Source of the DNA: Paradesertivirga mongoliensis
GTDB taxonomy: Bacteria > Bacteroidota > Bacteroidia > Sphingobacteriales > Sphingobacteriaceae
NCBI RefSeq assembly: GCF_024436395.1
Contig: NZ_JAFMZO010000001.1
Coordinates: 566,181-630,180, forward strand
Direction: 5' to 3'
DNA length: 64,000 nt
Every line of letters starts with the position of its first letter. Position 1 is the first letter of the stretch. Below are positions 17,458-26,563 of this stretch, piece after piece. The notes below the pieces were generated by a model, which was not told where the DNA came from, made no database searches, and saw only the letters and a list, made by a program, of their open reading frames with translations. The position numbers were made by a program, and so were the translations under genes.

Positions 17458-18501
17458 ATGAAACTCAGGGAATTGGTTTTTATAAACGCGTTTGTAGTTG
17501 CTATCTCACTGGCATTTATAAATTATTATTTTCAGCGCGACTGGTATTATTTTGTGTTGGCGTTCGGGGTTGCTTTGGTGATCTGCTATGCAGTTTTTTA
17601 TTATCTGATAGAGCGATATGTGTACAGCAAAATCAAGTTGATCTACAAGCTTATCCACAACCTAAAACTCGGAAAAGACCTCAAAGATGCTCTTGGGGAA
17701 TATGTAAGTAACGACCCGATCAATGATGTTGAACAGGAAGTAACCGAATGGGCAAGGGATAAAAAAATTGAAATCGAAGCCTTAAAAAATCAGGAGCAAT
17801 TCAGACGCGAGTTTCTCGCCAATATTTCACACGAATTTAAAACCCCGCTTTTTGCCATACAGGGATATATTGAAGCCTTGCAAGAAGATGCAATGGATGA
17901 TCAGGATCTGGCGCGCTCTTTTCTGCACAAAGCTTCAAGAAACATCGACCGGCTCACCTTGTTGGTGAAAGACTTAGATGTGATTTCTAAACTTGAAAGC
18001 GGCGAGGCTCCGATAAACTTTGAAAAGTTTGAAATCACCCATTTAATCAGAGATGTGATTGAGCAAATGGAGCATAAAGCCAAAAGTCATAAAATAGACC
18101 TGATTTTTAAAGATAAATACGACAGCTCTTTTTGGGTAAATGCCGACCGGGATAAAATTTGTCAGGTGCTGGTTAATTTGATTGACAACGGAATAAAATA
18201 TGGTACGGAAAACGGCTTTGTGGCTATAAAGATCTTTGAGCTGCACGACCAGATTTTGCTTGAGGTAACCGACAATGGCTTGGGGATCGAAGAAAAACAT
18301 CTTCCGAGGCTTTTCGAGCGGTTTTTCAGAACAGAACAGAGTCGTTCAAGGCAAATTGGCGGCTCAGGATTAGGTCTGGCTATTGTCAAGCACATCCTTG
18401 AGGCTCACCAACAAACCATCACTGTAAGAAGTACGGAAGGGGTGGGAACCACCTTTGCTTTCACTCTCGAAAAGGTAATGCCGAATATTATTACTGTGTG
18501 A
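17458..18501 (+). CDS. PhoR-like sensor histidine kinase
   Basis: This 347-residue kinase has two membrane helices close together near the N-terminus (about residues 7-24 and 30-50) and almost no periplasmic domain. HisKA has His125 in NISHEFKTPLFAIQGY. The HATPase domain has NLIDNGIKYG, DNGLGIEEKHLPRLFERFFR and GGSGLGLAIVKHIL. The build fits PhoR-type phosphate sensors that read the Pst/PhoU or Pit state rather than a ligand. The next genes are DUF47 and Pit, behind a Pho-box-like site, which supports a phosphate role. No response regulator lies beside it. Confidence 0.85.
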   Translation: MKLRELVFINAFVVAISLAFINYYFQRDWYYFVLAFGVALVICYAVFYYLIERYVYSKIKLIYKLIHNLKLGKDLKDALGEYVSNDPINDVEQEVTEWARDKKIEIEALKNQEQFRREFLANISHEFKTPLFAIQGYIEALQEDAMDDQDLARSFLHKASRNIDRLTLLVKDLDVISKLESGEAPINFEKFEITHLIRDVIEQMEHKAKSHKIDLIFKDKYDSSFWVNADRDKICQVLVNLIDNGIKYGTENGFVAIKIFELHDQILLEVTDNGLGIEEKHLPRLFERFFRTEQSRSRQIGGSGLGLAIVKHILEAHQQTITVRSTEGVGTTFAFTLEKVMPNIITV

Positions 18502-18507
18502 TGTTTG

Positions 18508-18541
18508 TTAACATTAAATTAACATTGAGGTAATATCTTTG
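18508..18541 (+). promoter_or_regulatory. Pho-box-like direct repeat and -7 element before DUF47/pit
   Basis: TTAACA occurs at 18508-18513 and again at 18519-18524, exactly 11 bp apart, with a degenerate third copy possible on either side. After 9 bp comes TATCTTTG (18534-18541), a perfect TAnnTTTG -7 element. The ATG of the DUF47 gene is 20 bp further. Eleven-bp-spaced repeats of this kind are how PhoB/PhoP-type regulators bind, and TTAACA is close to the Bacillus PhoP half-site. Use by a Bacteroidota PhoB is inferred. Confidence 0.55.
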
Positions 18542-18561
18542 TAACCTCCATAGAAAGCAAT

Positions 18562-19209
18562 ATGTCGTTAAACAACATTCTACAGTATTTCGTTCCCAAA
18601 GACAGGAAATTTTTTCCTCTTTTTGAGCAGGGCAGTGCAAACCTCATTAAAATAGCCCAGGTTTTGGTAGAGCTTCTAAACTCGACTGATGATAACCGTA
18701 AACAGGCTTTAACAAAGGAGATTGAGGACCTTGAGCACAAAGGAGATGAGATTACGCATCAGATATTTCTGGAATTAGGCAAAAACTTTATTACCCCTTT
18801 CGACAGGGAAGACATTCACGCCCTGGCAAGTGCTATCGATGATATTGCCGACTATATCCACGGTTCATCAACACGCCTGCAATTATACAAGATAAACGAC
18901 ATCACCCCGGCGATGAAAGAGCTCGGTTCCCTGATTCTTCAGGGATGCCAGGATATCGATAAAGCTATCATCGAATTAAAAAACCTCAGAAACTTGCGAT
19001 TGATCGCTGAATCGTGCGTACGCATTAACAGCATGGAGAATCAGGCCGATACTGTTTTTGAAAGAGCGGTAGCCGATTTGTTTGAGTATGAGCAAGATGC
19101 AAAGGTGATCATCAAATATAAAGAAGTTTTGTCTGCCCTCGAGACCGCCACCGACAAATGCGAAGACGTAGCAAATGTAATGGAGTCTATTCTGGTTAAA
19201 CACGCTTAA
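18562..19209 (+). CDS. DUF47 family protein (PhoU-like Pit accessory protein)
   Basis: This 215-residue all-helical protein of the DUF47/PhoU-like family typically accompanies and controls Pit phosphate transporters. Features are LEHKGDEITHQIFLELGKNF, then FDREDIHALASAIDDIADY, whose Glu/Asp-rich helix is typical of metal-binding PhoU-like bundles, and ATDKCEDVANVMESILVKH at the end. It sits 11 bp before the transporter gene in an obvious operon and behind the Pho-box-like site. Confidence 0.93.
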   Translation: MSLNNILQYFVPKDRKFFPLFEQGSANLIKIAQVLVELLNSTDDNRKQALTKEIEDLEHKGDEITHQIFLELGKNFITPFDREDIHALASAIDDIADYIHGSSTRLQLYKINDITPAMKELGSLILQGCQDIDKAIIELKNLRNLRLIAESCVRINSMENQADTVFERAVADLFEYEQDAKVIIKYKEVLSALETATDKCEDVANVMESILVKHA

Positions 19210-19220
19210 TCACATAAAGA

Positions 19221-20210
19221 ATGCTCACCACACTTCTTATTGTAGTAATTGCACTAGCCCTGATTTTCGATTTTATCAATGGCTTTCATGATGCAGCCAA
19301 TTCTATCGCTACAATAGTTTCAACCAAGGTACTCTCGCCGCTGACGGCGGTAATCTGGGCTGCGTTTTTTAACATGGCTGCGTATTTCATTTTCCCGTTG
19401 CATGTGGCAGATACTATTGCAAAAACTGTAGATGCAACTTCTATTAATCTATCGGTAGTGGGCGCTGGTCTCACCGCCGCCATCGCCTGGAACCTGCTCA
19501 CCTGGTGGCTCGGCATTCCTTCCAGCTCGTCGCATACCCTTATTGGAGGATTCGCTGGTGCGGCGGTTGCACATGGCGGCTTCGATGTGGTACGGTATTC
19601 TAAAGTAATGCCAACGGTTTACTTTATTGTGCTGGCTCCTTTGATAGGCATGATCATGTCGTACACTATTTCTATCATCACCATGCATCTCTGTAAAAGG
19701 GCTAATCCATCGAGGGTGGATAAAGTATTCAGGAGGCTTCAGCTGGTTTCGGCGGCTGCATATAGTTTGGGGCACGGTGGTAACGACGCCCAAAAAGTAA
19801 TGGGTATTATCGGTGCGGCGCTTATTGCCGAAAACGTGATACCTGGCATGGAAGCCTTGCCGGTTTGGGTGCCGATAAGCTGTTATGCCGCCATCTCGAT
19901 AGGTACGATGTTTGGGGGCTGGAAAATTGTAAAAACAATGGGACAGAAAGTAACTAAACTCTCTCCTTTCGAAGGATTTTCTGCGGAGAGTGCAGGGGCT
20001 TTAACCTTGTTTGGTACCGCGGCCTTAGGTATTCCGGTTTCAACCACGCATACTATTACAGGTTCTATTATGGGTGCGGGTATTACCAAACGAATCTCGG
20101 CTGTGAGGTGGGGCGTCACCATTAATATTATCTGGGCATGGGTGTTAACCATCCCCGTTTCGGCCCTGTTAGCAGCTTTAGTTTATTGGGTATTTATGCT
20201 TTTTGCTTAA
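19221..20210 (+). CDS. pit: Inorganic phosphate transporter, Pit family
   Basis: This 329-residue low-affinity phosphate (metal-phosphate)/H+ symporter has the duplicated family signatures DFINGFHDAANSIATIVST near the N-terminus and AYSLGHGGNDAQKVMGIIG in the middle. Helical hairpins PSSSSHTLIGG and PVSTTHTITGSIMGAG are also duplicated. Around ten membrane helices are predicted. It is co-transcribed with the DUF47 gene and converges on hisS with a 1-bp gap. Confidence 0.96.
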   Translation: MLTTLLIVVIALALIFDFINGFHDAANSIATIVSTKVLSPLTAVIWAAFFNMAAYFIFPLHVADTIAKTVDATSINLSVVGAGLTAAIAWNLLTWWLGIPSSSSHTLIGGFAGAAVAHGGFDVVRYSKVMPTVYFIVLAPLIGMIMSYTISIITMHLCKRANPSRVDKVFRRLQLVSAAAYSLGHGGNDAQKVMGIIGAALIAENVIPGMEALPVWVPISCYAAISIGTMFGGWKIVKTMGQKVTKLSPFEGFSAESAGALTLFGTAALGIPVSTTHTITGSIMGAGITKRISAVRWGVTINIIWAWVLTIPVSALLAALVYWVFMLFA

Positions 20211-20211
20211 A

Positions 20212-21585
20212 TCAGGACGTTAAGACGTCGAGGAGCCCTTCTGCAGTAAGTTTTTGTTGTTCTCCAGTCTTCATATTCTTTAAAGTGAGTAAACCCGACT
20301 GCATTTCTTCGGTACCAACTAACAATACGAAGGGAATATTTTTGTGATCCGCATAAGCCATTTGCTTTTTTAGCTTTGCTGATGACGGGTAGAGTTCGGC
20401 GGCGACACCGGCATTGCGTAAGTTCGTAAGTATCGGCAATGCGTAGGACTCTGCATCTGTGTCAAAATTGGTGATAAGTACCATTGTTGTCTCTGCGGCA
20501 TTTTGCGGAAACAGATTTAGCTCTTCTAACACATCATAAATCCGGTCAGCGCCAAAAGAGATTCCTACACCTGTCAAATCCTTTAAGCCAAACATACCGG
20601 TCAGGTCATCGTATCTCCCGCCTCCGCCTATGCTTCCCATGGCGACTTCATTGGTTTTCACTTCGAAAATGGCACCGGTATAATAGTTGAGGCCACGGGC
20701 AAGAGTAACATCTAATTCTACAACGGTTAAATCCGGAGAGAGGCTGCTTACCATTGATAAGATCGATTCAATTTCGGCAATTCCTTTTAAGCCGGTTTCC
20801 GAACTTAGCAACACTTGTTTAAGGCTTGCAATCTTCGTGTCATTGTTCCCTTCCAGAAGAATAACGGGCTTCAGTTTATCGATATCATCCTGACTAAAAC
20901 CCCGGTCAAGGAGCTCTTTTATTACACCTTCCAAACCTATCTTATCAAGTTTATCGATGGCCACCGTGAGATCCACAATTAAATCTGGCTTACCAATTAT
21001 TTCGGCTATGCCGGATAGAATTTTACGGTTATTTAGTTTGATGGTAAAATCTTTTAATCCCAGCTTGCTTAATGCTTCATTGTAAATTAAAATGAATTCC
21101 GCTTCATTAAGCAAACTCTCCGAACCCACTACATCAGCGTCGCATTGGTAAAATTCGCGGTAGCGTCCCTTTTGTGGTCTGTCGGCGCGCCAAACAGGTT
21201 GAATTTGAAAGCGCTTAAAAGGAAATGAGATCTCGTGCTGATGCATCACCACGTACCGGGCAAACGGAACTGTCAGATCATACCGCAGTGCTTTTTCAGA
21301 AATATCTCCTAATAACGATTGAGAATCAGGCGCCGCTAACTTTTCGGGTTTAACCTTTGAGAGATAATCTCCCGAGTTAAGGATTTTAAAAATCAGCTTA
21401 TCCCCCTCATCCCCGTACTTTCCAGTCAATGTATCCAGATTCTCCATCGTAGGGGTTTGAATCTCCTGATAACCGAATTTTTTAAAAACCGACTTAATGG
21501 TATCAAAAATATAATTGCGCTTCACCATTTCTGAAGGTGAAAAATCTCTGGTGCCTTTTGGAACGGAGGGTTTAATACTCGCCAT
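20212..21585 (-). CDS. hisS: Histidyl-tRNA synthetase
   Basis: This class II synthetase charges tRNA-His. It has motif 2 in [19 protein letters not shown], the histidine-binding loops [14 protein letters not shown] and [12 protein letters not shown], motif 3 [11 protein letters not shown], and a C-terminal anticodon-binding domain. The ATG at 21585 is chosen: the product begins [17 protein letters not shown] (457 residues), while the upstream ATG at 21642 would add 19 atypical residues and lies upstream of the -7 element. Confidence 0.97.
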   Translation of the reverse strand: MASIKPSVPKGTRDFSPSEMVKRNYIFDTIKSVFKKFGYQEIQTPTMENLDTLTGKYGDEGDKLIFKILNSGDYLSKVKPEKLAAPDSQSLLGDISEKALRYDLTVPFARYVVMHQHEISFPFKRFQIQPVWRADRPQKGRYREFYQCDADVVGSESLLNEAEFILIYNEALSKLGLKDFTIKLNNRKILSGIAEIIGKPDLIVDLTVAIDKLDKIGLEGVIKELLDRGFSQDDIDKLKPVILLEGNNDTKIASLKQVLLSSETGLKGIAEIESILSMVSSLSPDLTVVELDVTLARGLNYYTGAIFEVKTNEVAMGSIGGGGRYDDLTGMFGLKDLTGVGISFGADRIYDVLEELNLFPQNAAETTMVLITNFDTDAESYALPILTNLRNAGVAAELYPSSAKLKKQMAYADHKNIPFVLLVGTEEMQSGLLTLKNMKTGEQQKLTAEGLLDVLTS

Positions 21586-21589
21586 GGCG

Positions 21590-21597
21590 CAAAAGTA
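21590..21597 (-). promoter_or_regulatory. -7 promoter element of hisS
   Basis: Minus-strand TACTTTTG fits TAnnTTTG exactly and ends only 4 bp before the ATG at 21585. The message would therefore be leaderless or nearly so, and the longer start at 21642 is ruled out if this promoter is used. Confidence 0.5.
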
Positions 21598-21716
21598 CAA
21601 AATCAACGAATAGTATTTGTTCAGTTTATCGGGCAACTCCACCTACAAAAAAATAAAATCTTGTGTAGCGAAAAAATATATCCTTTCGTCTTGCAATCAA
21701 TCTACAGGAATATATT

Positions 21717-22565
21717 ATGATAAAGATTAAACGACTTATCCCTTGTATGATAGCAATGGGTTTGCTGAGCACTGCTGCAAACGCACAGGGCTTATTGAAC
21801 AAAATCAAACAAAAAGCGGCCGAAGCAGCCGAAAAAGCGGTGGATCAAAAAACTGATGAGCTGCTTAAGGGAAAAAAGAAAAACGGCACAACTGGTGCCG
21901 ATGCTTCAAATCCATTGGGCGGAGTGGAAGGCGGCCAGGGGGCATCTTATGGAAACACAGGATCGGGTGCATCATCTAACAAGCCGAGAAATACTGGTGG
22001 AGCAGGGATAGTTACCACCCCCCCCGATGTAAAGGAAAATTTAAACAGTGCCGAAACCGCTTTCAAAACATCCAATTACAGTGAAGCAAGGCAAGCTCTT
22101 CAGCAGGCAATTCTTGGTGTGGAAATGGAAATAGGCCAGCAGCTTCTTAAATCGATGCCAGAATCAGTTAATGGCTTAACAAAACAATCGGAAAAAGACC
22201 ATGTAGTAAGTAGTGGATGGGGGTTTACTGGGCTCACCATTCGCCGGGAATATATGAAAGAGGATATGCAGCTTAGTATGACGATCGCGAATAATGCGAT
22301 TATGATGAATGCGATTAACATGTTTCTTAGTAATGGGGCGTTTGCGCAAAGCTCGACCGATCAAAATTGGAAACAGACTAAGTTAAAAGGTAATAAAGCG
22401 ATCATTCAGTTTGATCAAAGTTCTGGCTATAAGCTTAGCGTGCCCCTGGGGCAATCAACGCTTATTGTTTTTGAAGGTATTAATTTCAGTAATGAACAAG
22501 AGGTGATAAAAGCTGCAGAGCAGTTTGACGTCGAGTCGATCAAAAAAACATTGGGGGAAAAATAA
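21717..22565 (+). CDS. Secreted protein of unknown function, paralogue of the next gene
   Basis: This 282-residue protein has a signal peptide ending near TAANAQ. A Lys/Ala-rich helical segment (LLNKIKQKAAEAAEKAV) and a Gly/Ser/Asn-rich linker (about residues 58-100) follow. The C-terminal domain (about residues 100-282) is similar to the whole mature product of the next gene: LNSAETAFKTSNYSEARQAL here aligns with ATARTSYTAKNLDDARFAMQ there, and GFTGLTIRREY with GFAGIMIQRDY. No known family was recognised. One base separates the two genes, so they are co-transcribed and probably arose by tandem duplication. Confidence 0.75.
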   Translation: MIKIKRLIPCMIAMGLLSTAANAQGLLNKIKQKAAEAAEKAVDQKTDELLKGKKKNGTTGADASNPLGGVEGGQGASYGNTGSGASSNKPRNTGGAGIVTTPPDVKENLNSAETAFKTSNYSEARQALQQAILGVEMEIGQQLLKSMPESVNGLTKQSEKDHVVSSGWGFTGLTIRREYMKEDMQLSMTIANNAIMMNAINMFLSNGAFAQSSTDQNWKQTKLKGNKAIIQFDQSSGYKLSVPLGQSTLIVFEGINFSNEQEVIKAAEQFDVESIKKTLGEK

Positions 22566-22566
22566 G

Positions 22567-23157
22567 ATGAAGCAGATCATTTTTACATTAGTTGCTTTTC
22601 TTGCGTTTGCCGGGTCAAACGCACAAGATTTTAATAAATATTTGGCTACAGCACGCACATCTTATACTGCCAAAAACTTAGACGACGCACGCTTCGCCAT
22701 GCAACAAATGCTTCAGGACCTTGATGTTTTAACCGGAAAAGAGGCCCTTAAACTACTCCCCTCGAAACTAGCTGCGCTCACTGCAAATATGGCAAACGAC
22801 AATGTTACCGGCAATTCCGGCTTCGCAGGAATTATGATTCAACGCGATTATGGAACTGGCGATAAAACCGCAGAGATTCAAATCATCGGAAATTCGCCTT
22901 TAATAGCGTCTATTAATGCAATACTATCTTTGCCCTTTGGAAACTCTAATGGAAATCAGAGAACAATAAGGCTTGATGGCTACAAAGCCTTGCTTCAGAA
23001 GCATACCGATTCCGAAAGCGGTAAAGTGTCTTACGAAATTCAGGTACCGCTAAATTCTTCACTGCTAACGCTGAAAGCCAATGGCTTATCGGAAGAAGAA
23101 GTACAAAAGCTAGCGGCGGCTATCCCAATTAGCAAACTGACCAGCCTGATCCAATAG
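22567..23157 (+). CDS. Secreted protein of unknown function, paralogue of the previous gene
   Basis: This 196-residue protein starts at the ATG at 22567 (MKQIIFTLVAFLAFAGSNAQ, a clear signal peptide); an in-frame ATG at 22525 lies inside the previous gene and lacks a signal. The mature part begins with a helical segment and continues with short alternating strands (LIASINAILSLPFGNSNGN). It matches the C-terminal domain of its neighbour but lacks the Lys/Ala helix and Gly-rich linker. Export to the periplasm is expected; function is unknown. Confidence 0.75.
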   Translation: MKQIIFTLVAFLAFAGSNAQDFNKYLATARTSYTAKNLDDARFAMQQMLQDLDVLTGKEALKLLPSKLAALTANMANDNVTGNSGFAGIMIQRDYGTGDKTAEIQIIGNSPLIASINAILSLPFGNSNGNQRTIRLDGYKALLQKHTDSESGKVSYEIQVPLNSSLLTLKANGLSEEEVQKLAAAIPISKLTSLIQ

Positions 23158-23277
23158 TCATTTTAAAATACTTATAATATCGTTGCCAAACCCTTTTGGA
23201 GTGGCAGGGTTATATAATCACATATAGCTCTTGTTGTTTAACTGCACAACATTTCATTGTGTACTTAAAACAACAAT

Positions 23278-24063
23278 ATGAAAACGATAATATACCTTTT
23301 TCTTCTTCTTTCACTATGTTCGTGTGAGCTTATGGAGTACAGCCCGAATCAGGTATTCGATAAAAATACTCCAAGAGATTTAAACAAAAAGAACATTGCA
23401 CGACTACTATCAGCTCCTGCGGATGATACTATACGTTTTGTACTGACCGGCGACAGCCAGCGTGCTTATAAAAATGCCGAAGATTTTGTACAGGTGGTAA
23501 ATAAGATTGCCGGGATAGATTTCGTATTCCTCGCTGGAGATATTTCTGATTTTGGCCTTTTGGGCGAAATGGAATGGGTTGATGAAATATTCTCAAAACT
23601 CAAAACCCCTTACATAGGCGTAGTTGGAAATCATGACCTCGTGGCCAACGGAGAGAAGGTCTACACCCGAATGTATGGTCCGAAGGATTTCGGTTTTACC
23701 TATCAGGGCGTGAAGTTCGTATGCCATAACACCAATAGCCGCGAAACTAACTTCGACGGCAACGTGCCCAATATAAGCTGGTTAAAAAACGAGCTATTAC
23801 CTTCTGAGGGGGTAGAAGCTTATGTAACTGTGGCCCACGTACCGCCTTTTTCGGGCGACTTTGATCAAAACCTTCAGAGAGAATATGTGAAGACTGTAAA
23901 TTCCTGCAGCGCACTTGCTGCCTTGTATGCCCACAATCATAAAGAAGAAATACGCTATGAAAACAACATTCCTTTTATGGTTACCAACGCCATAATAAAG
24001 CGCCAGTTTTTACTGGTCGAGATAGTTAACGGAAAACTGAACTATGAAAGCGTGGAATATTAG
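23278..24063 (+). CDS. Calcineurin-like metallophosphoesterase lipoprotein
   Basis: This 261-residue protein has a lipobox at LSLCSC (Cys about 15). The two-metal phosphoesterase motifs are TGDSQ, LAGDISDFG, VGNHD, VAHVPPF and AHNHKE; GDSQ replaces the usual GDxH at the first metal site, so metal binding may differ. It would act on a phosphoester on the periplasmic side. The 3' end overlaps by 20 bp with a barrel gene, so the two are translationally coupled. The 120-bp gap upstream holds no gene. Confidence 0.88.
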   Translation: MKTIIYLFLLLSLCSCELMEYSPNQVFDKNTPRDLNKKNIARLLSAPADDTIRFVLTGDSQRAYKNAEDFVQVVNKIAGIDFVFLAGDISDFGLLGEMEWVDEIFSKLKTPYIGVVGNHDLVANGEKVYTRMYGPKDFGFTYQGVKFVCHNTNSRETNFDGNVPNISWLKNELLPSEGVEAYVTVAHVPPFSGDFDQNLQREYVKTVNSCSALAALYAHNHKEEIRYENNIPFMVTNAIIKRQFLLVEIVNGKLNYESVEY

Positions 24064-24634
24064 GATAAGCGTGGTGATACTGCTGCTTTTTCCCGGTATC
24101 AGGCTTAAGGCACAGCTTCTGGAAACACTGAAACCCGACTACGTGGTTCTTCAGCATGCCGGAAGTATAGGTTATATGAGTATTGGCGGGGGGTATGAGC
24201 TTTTCAAAAACGATCGTGGAAGCCTTGAATTCGATTATGGCTACATTCCCAAAAACCGTGGAGGAACCCTCCACATTGCCACCACCAAATTTGCTTACCG
24301 GCCATTCCGGATAAAAATCAAAGACAAGGTGAGTATTTTCCCACTAAATCCGGGTGTATTCTTTTCTTATCATTTCGGAAAGCAATTTGGTCTCGGATTC
24401 GACAGAGATCAATACGGTAAGAGTTATTACGGCTGGTCTACGGCATTGAGAGGCCATATTTCGGTAAGTAACGAAATCAAATTGCATACGGGAAATAAAA
24501 ATTCCGTAACGATATATTCAGAATTTAATACCAGCGACCTGTCTCTTGCAAGCATGTTTTACAAAAATAATAGCCAATGGCTTTCGCCAGAGGATATTGT
24601 TAAACTTGGAGTTGGGGTAAAAGTTGGCTTTTAA
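24044..24634 (+). CDS. Putative outer-membrane beta-barrel protein
   Basis: This 196-residue protein has a signal peptide (VVILLLFPGIRLKAQ). The body is rich in alternating aromatic and polar residues (SIGYMSIGGGYELF, GSLEFDYGYIP, FRIKIKDKVSIFP) and ends VKLGVGVKVGF with a terminal Phe, as expected of a small outer-membrane barrel. It overlaps the phosphoesterase gene, so the two may work together at the envelope. No specific family is claimed. Confidence 0.65.
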   Translation: MKAWNIRISVVILLLFPGIRLKAQLLETLKPDYVVLQHAGSIGYMSIGGGYELFKNDRGSLEFDYGYIPKNRGGTLHIATTKFAYRPFRIKIKDKVSIFPLNPGVFFSYHFGKQFGLGFDRDQYGKSYYGWSTALRGHISVSNEIKLHTGNKNSVTIYSEFNTSDLSLASMFYKNNSQWLSPEDIVKLGVGVKVGF

Positions 24635-24657
24635 TATCTAAGTCAAGCTTTAATCTT

Positions 24658-24665
24658 TATTTTTG
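24658..24665 (+). promoter_or_regulatory. -7 element before the LTA-synthase-like gene
   Basis: TATTTTTG matches TAnnTTTG and lies 27 bp upstream of the ATG at 24693, a normal leader length. Confidence 0.45.
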
Positions 24666-24692
24666 CAAGCCTGTTATTCGGGATAGCATTGA

Positions 24693-26549
24693 ATGATAAA
24701 GAGCCTTTCAGTTTTTCTACGTTATTGCATTTTCTGGCTTCTATTCTTTTCGGCGGAGCGATTGATTTTTCTACTCTCATCAGGCAGCAAACTTAAAGCT
24801 CTTCCTGCCGCTCAAATTGCAAAAAGCTTTTTAGTGGGTTTATGGATGGACACATCCATGGCAGGATACATCTGTGCTCTTCCTTTATTAATTTCTGCAA
24901 TTTTATGGTTCTTGCCCCCATTTAGAACAACCGAACGAGTGTTAAAATGGTACAGCCTTACCTTAGTCATAATCTTCTCGATTATCTGTGTTTTCAACTT
25001 TAACATTTATCGGGAGTGGGGGTCGAAAATCAACCATAAAGCTCTCGACTTCGCCTTTAATTCTCCTAATGAAGCTATTGCCAGCGGTGCGTCATCGCCC
25101 ATTTTTGCATCGTTACTAACTTTAGCTGTCTTAATCGCAGGCAGTTTGTGGCTCTTCAAAAAACTTGTCCGCTTTGATCTGGAGCGAAAAGTAACCACGC
25201 CATTCAAGGTTGGTATAGTATTACTTCTGATTGGTTTGAATTTCGTCGCGATACGGGGTGGATTACAGCTTTCGCCGATGAATGAAAGCATGGCGTACTA
25301 TTCACAAACCCCTTTACTGAACCATGCAGCGGTAAACACAGAGTGGTCACTTATGCGGGATATCTTAAAAAATAATTCCAGCAAAAACCCGTATCAATAC
25401 TATCCCCAGACAACAGCTGAGTCGTTGCTAAAAGACGTTTTGAGAAAACCTCAGTTGCCAGGAGTTCAAGTCCTTACTGCAAGCCGGCCAAATGTTGTGC
25501 TGATTATCATGGAGAGCTTCACCGCAGATGTGGTTGAAAGTTTGGGCGGAGAAGAAGGTATTGCCCCGCAAATAGAGAAACTTGCTTCCGACGGGATAAT
25601 GTTTGACAGCATTTACGCATCGGGCGACCGTACAGATAAAGGCGTGGTTGCTATTTTAAATGCCTTTCCATCTCAGGCGATACGAAGCATCATGAAGCTG
25701 AGCAGCAAACAGGAGAAACTTCCCTCAATGGCAAAAACCTTTCGCAAATACGGATATCAAACTACCTTCTTTTATGGCGGTGAGAGTGAATTCTTCAATA
25801 TGAAATCGTACCTCTTAAGTCATAACTATCAGAAAATAATCGAGAAAGACGATTTCGATAAGAAAGATATGAATTCTAAATGGGGAGCTTATGACGACGT
25901 GGTGTTCGATAAACTGATTCACACATCAACTAATGCCCCCCAGCCTTTCTTTTACACCTTATTAACTTTAACACATCACGAGCCTTTTGAAGTTCCGGGT
26001 AAACCAAGATTTGCCGGCGCACAGGTCGAAGATAAATTTCGGAGCACTGCCTTTTATGCAGACTCATGTCTTGGCGATTTTATCCGAAAAGCCAAAAGCC
26101 AGCCCTGGTATAAAAACACCCTTTTTGTAGTAGTAGCCGATCATGGGCATCGTTTACCCCGAAACAAATGGGAAATATATCATCCCAACCGTTACAGAAT
26201 ACCGCTGCTATTTTTTGGAGAAGTTATTAAGCCGGAGTTTCGGGGAACCCGGGTACCAAAAATCGCCAGCCAGACAGACATCGCATCAACATTATTTACA
26301 CAATTAGATTTTGAGTCTGATGAGTTTAAATGGAGCAGGAACATTCTTAATACCGGGACGAAGGGATTCGCATTTTTTGATTGGGATAACGGTTTTGGAG
26401 TAGTTAGTTCAGAGCAAAGTATCTCCTTTGACAATACCGGTAAAAATATTATTCAGAAAAAAAATCCTGACAGGGCGGGCGACGAACAACTACTTGGTTA
26501 CGGCAAAGCTTACATGCAGCAGGTTTTTCAAGATTACTTAAATTACTGA
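24693..26549 (+). CDS. LTA synthase-like / sulfatase-fold phosphoglycerol transferase
   Basis: This 618-residue protein has four to five N-terminal membrane helices (residues about 5-200) and a large periplasmic alkaline-phosphatase/sulfatase-fold domain. The domain starts NVVLIIMESF (metal Glu), has the nucleophile Thr314 in GDRTDKG and late metal ligands VVADHGHRLP. Such enzymes transfer phosphoglycerol or phosphoethanolamine from phospholipid to glycans or lipids. Gram-negative Bacteroidota lack LTA, so a surface glycan or lipid is the likely acceptor (inference). It converges with galK across a 14-bp gap. Confidence 0.9.
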   Translation: MIKSLSVFLRYCIFWLLFFSAERLIFLLSSGSKLKALPAAQIAKSFLVGLWMDTSMAGYICALPLLISAILWFLPPFRTTERVLKWYSLTLVIIFSIICVFNFNIYREWGSKINHKALDFAFNSPNEAIASGASSPIFASLLTLAVLIAGSLWLFKKLVRFDLERKVTTPFKVGIVLLLIGLNFVAIRGGLQLSPMNESMAYYSQTPLLNHAAVNTEWSLMRDILKNNSSKNPYQYYPQTTAESLLKDVLRKPQLPGVQVLTASRPNVVLIIMESFTADVVESLGGEEGIAPQIEKLASDGIMFDSIYASGDRTDKGVVAILNAFPSQAIRSIMKLSSKQEKLPSMAKTFRKYGYQTTFFYGGESEFFNMKSYLLSHNYQKIIEKDDFDKKDMNSKWGAYDDVVFDKLIHTSTNAPQPFFYTLLTLTHHEPFEVPGKPRFAGAQVEDKFRSTAFYADSCLGDFIRKAKSQPWYKNTLFVVVADHGHRLPRNKWEIYHPNRYRIPLLFFGEVIKPEFRGTRVPKIASQTDIASTLFTQLDFESDEFKWSRNILNTGTKGFAFFDWDNGFGVVSSEQSISFDNTGKNIIQKKNPDRAGDEQLLGYGKAYMQQVFQDYLNY

Positions 26550-26563
26550 TAGCCGAAAAACAA

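Noticed and set aside
24693..26549. Lipoteichoic acid synthase sensu stricto
   Set aside because: The fold and Thr nucleophile match, but Bacteroidota do not make LTA; only a phosphoglycerol/phosphoethanolamine-transferase-like role is claimed.
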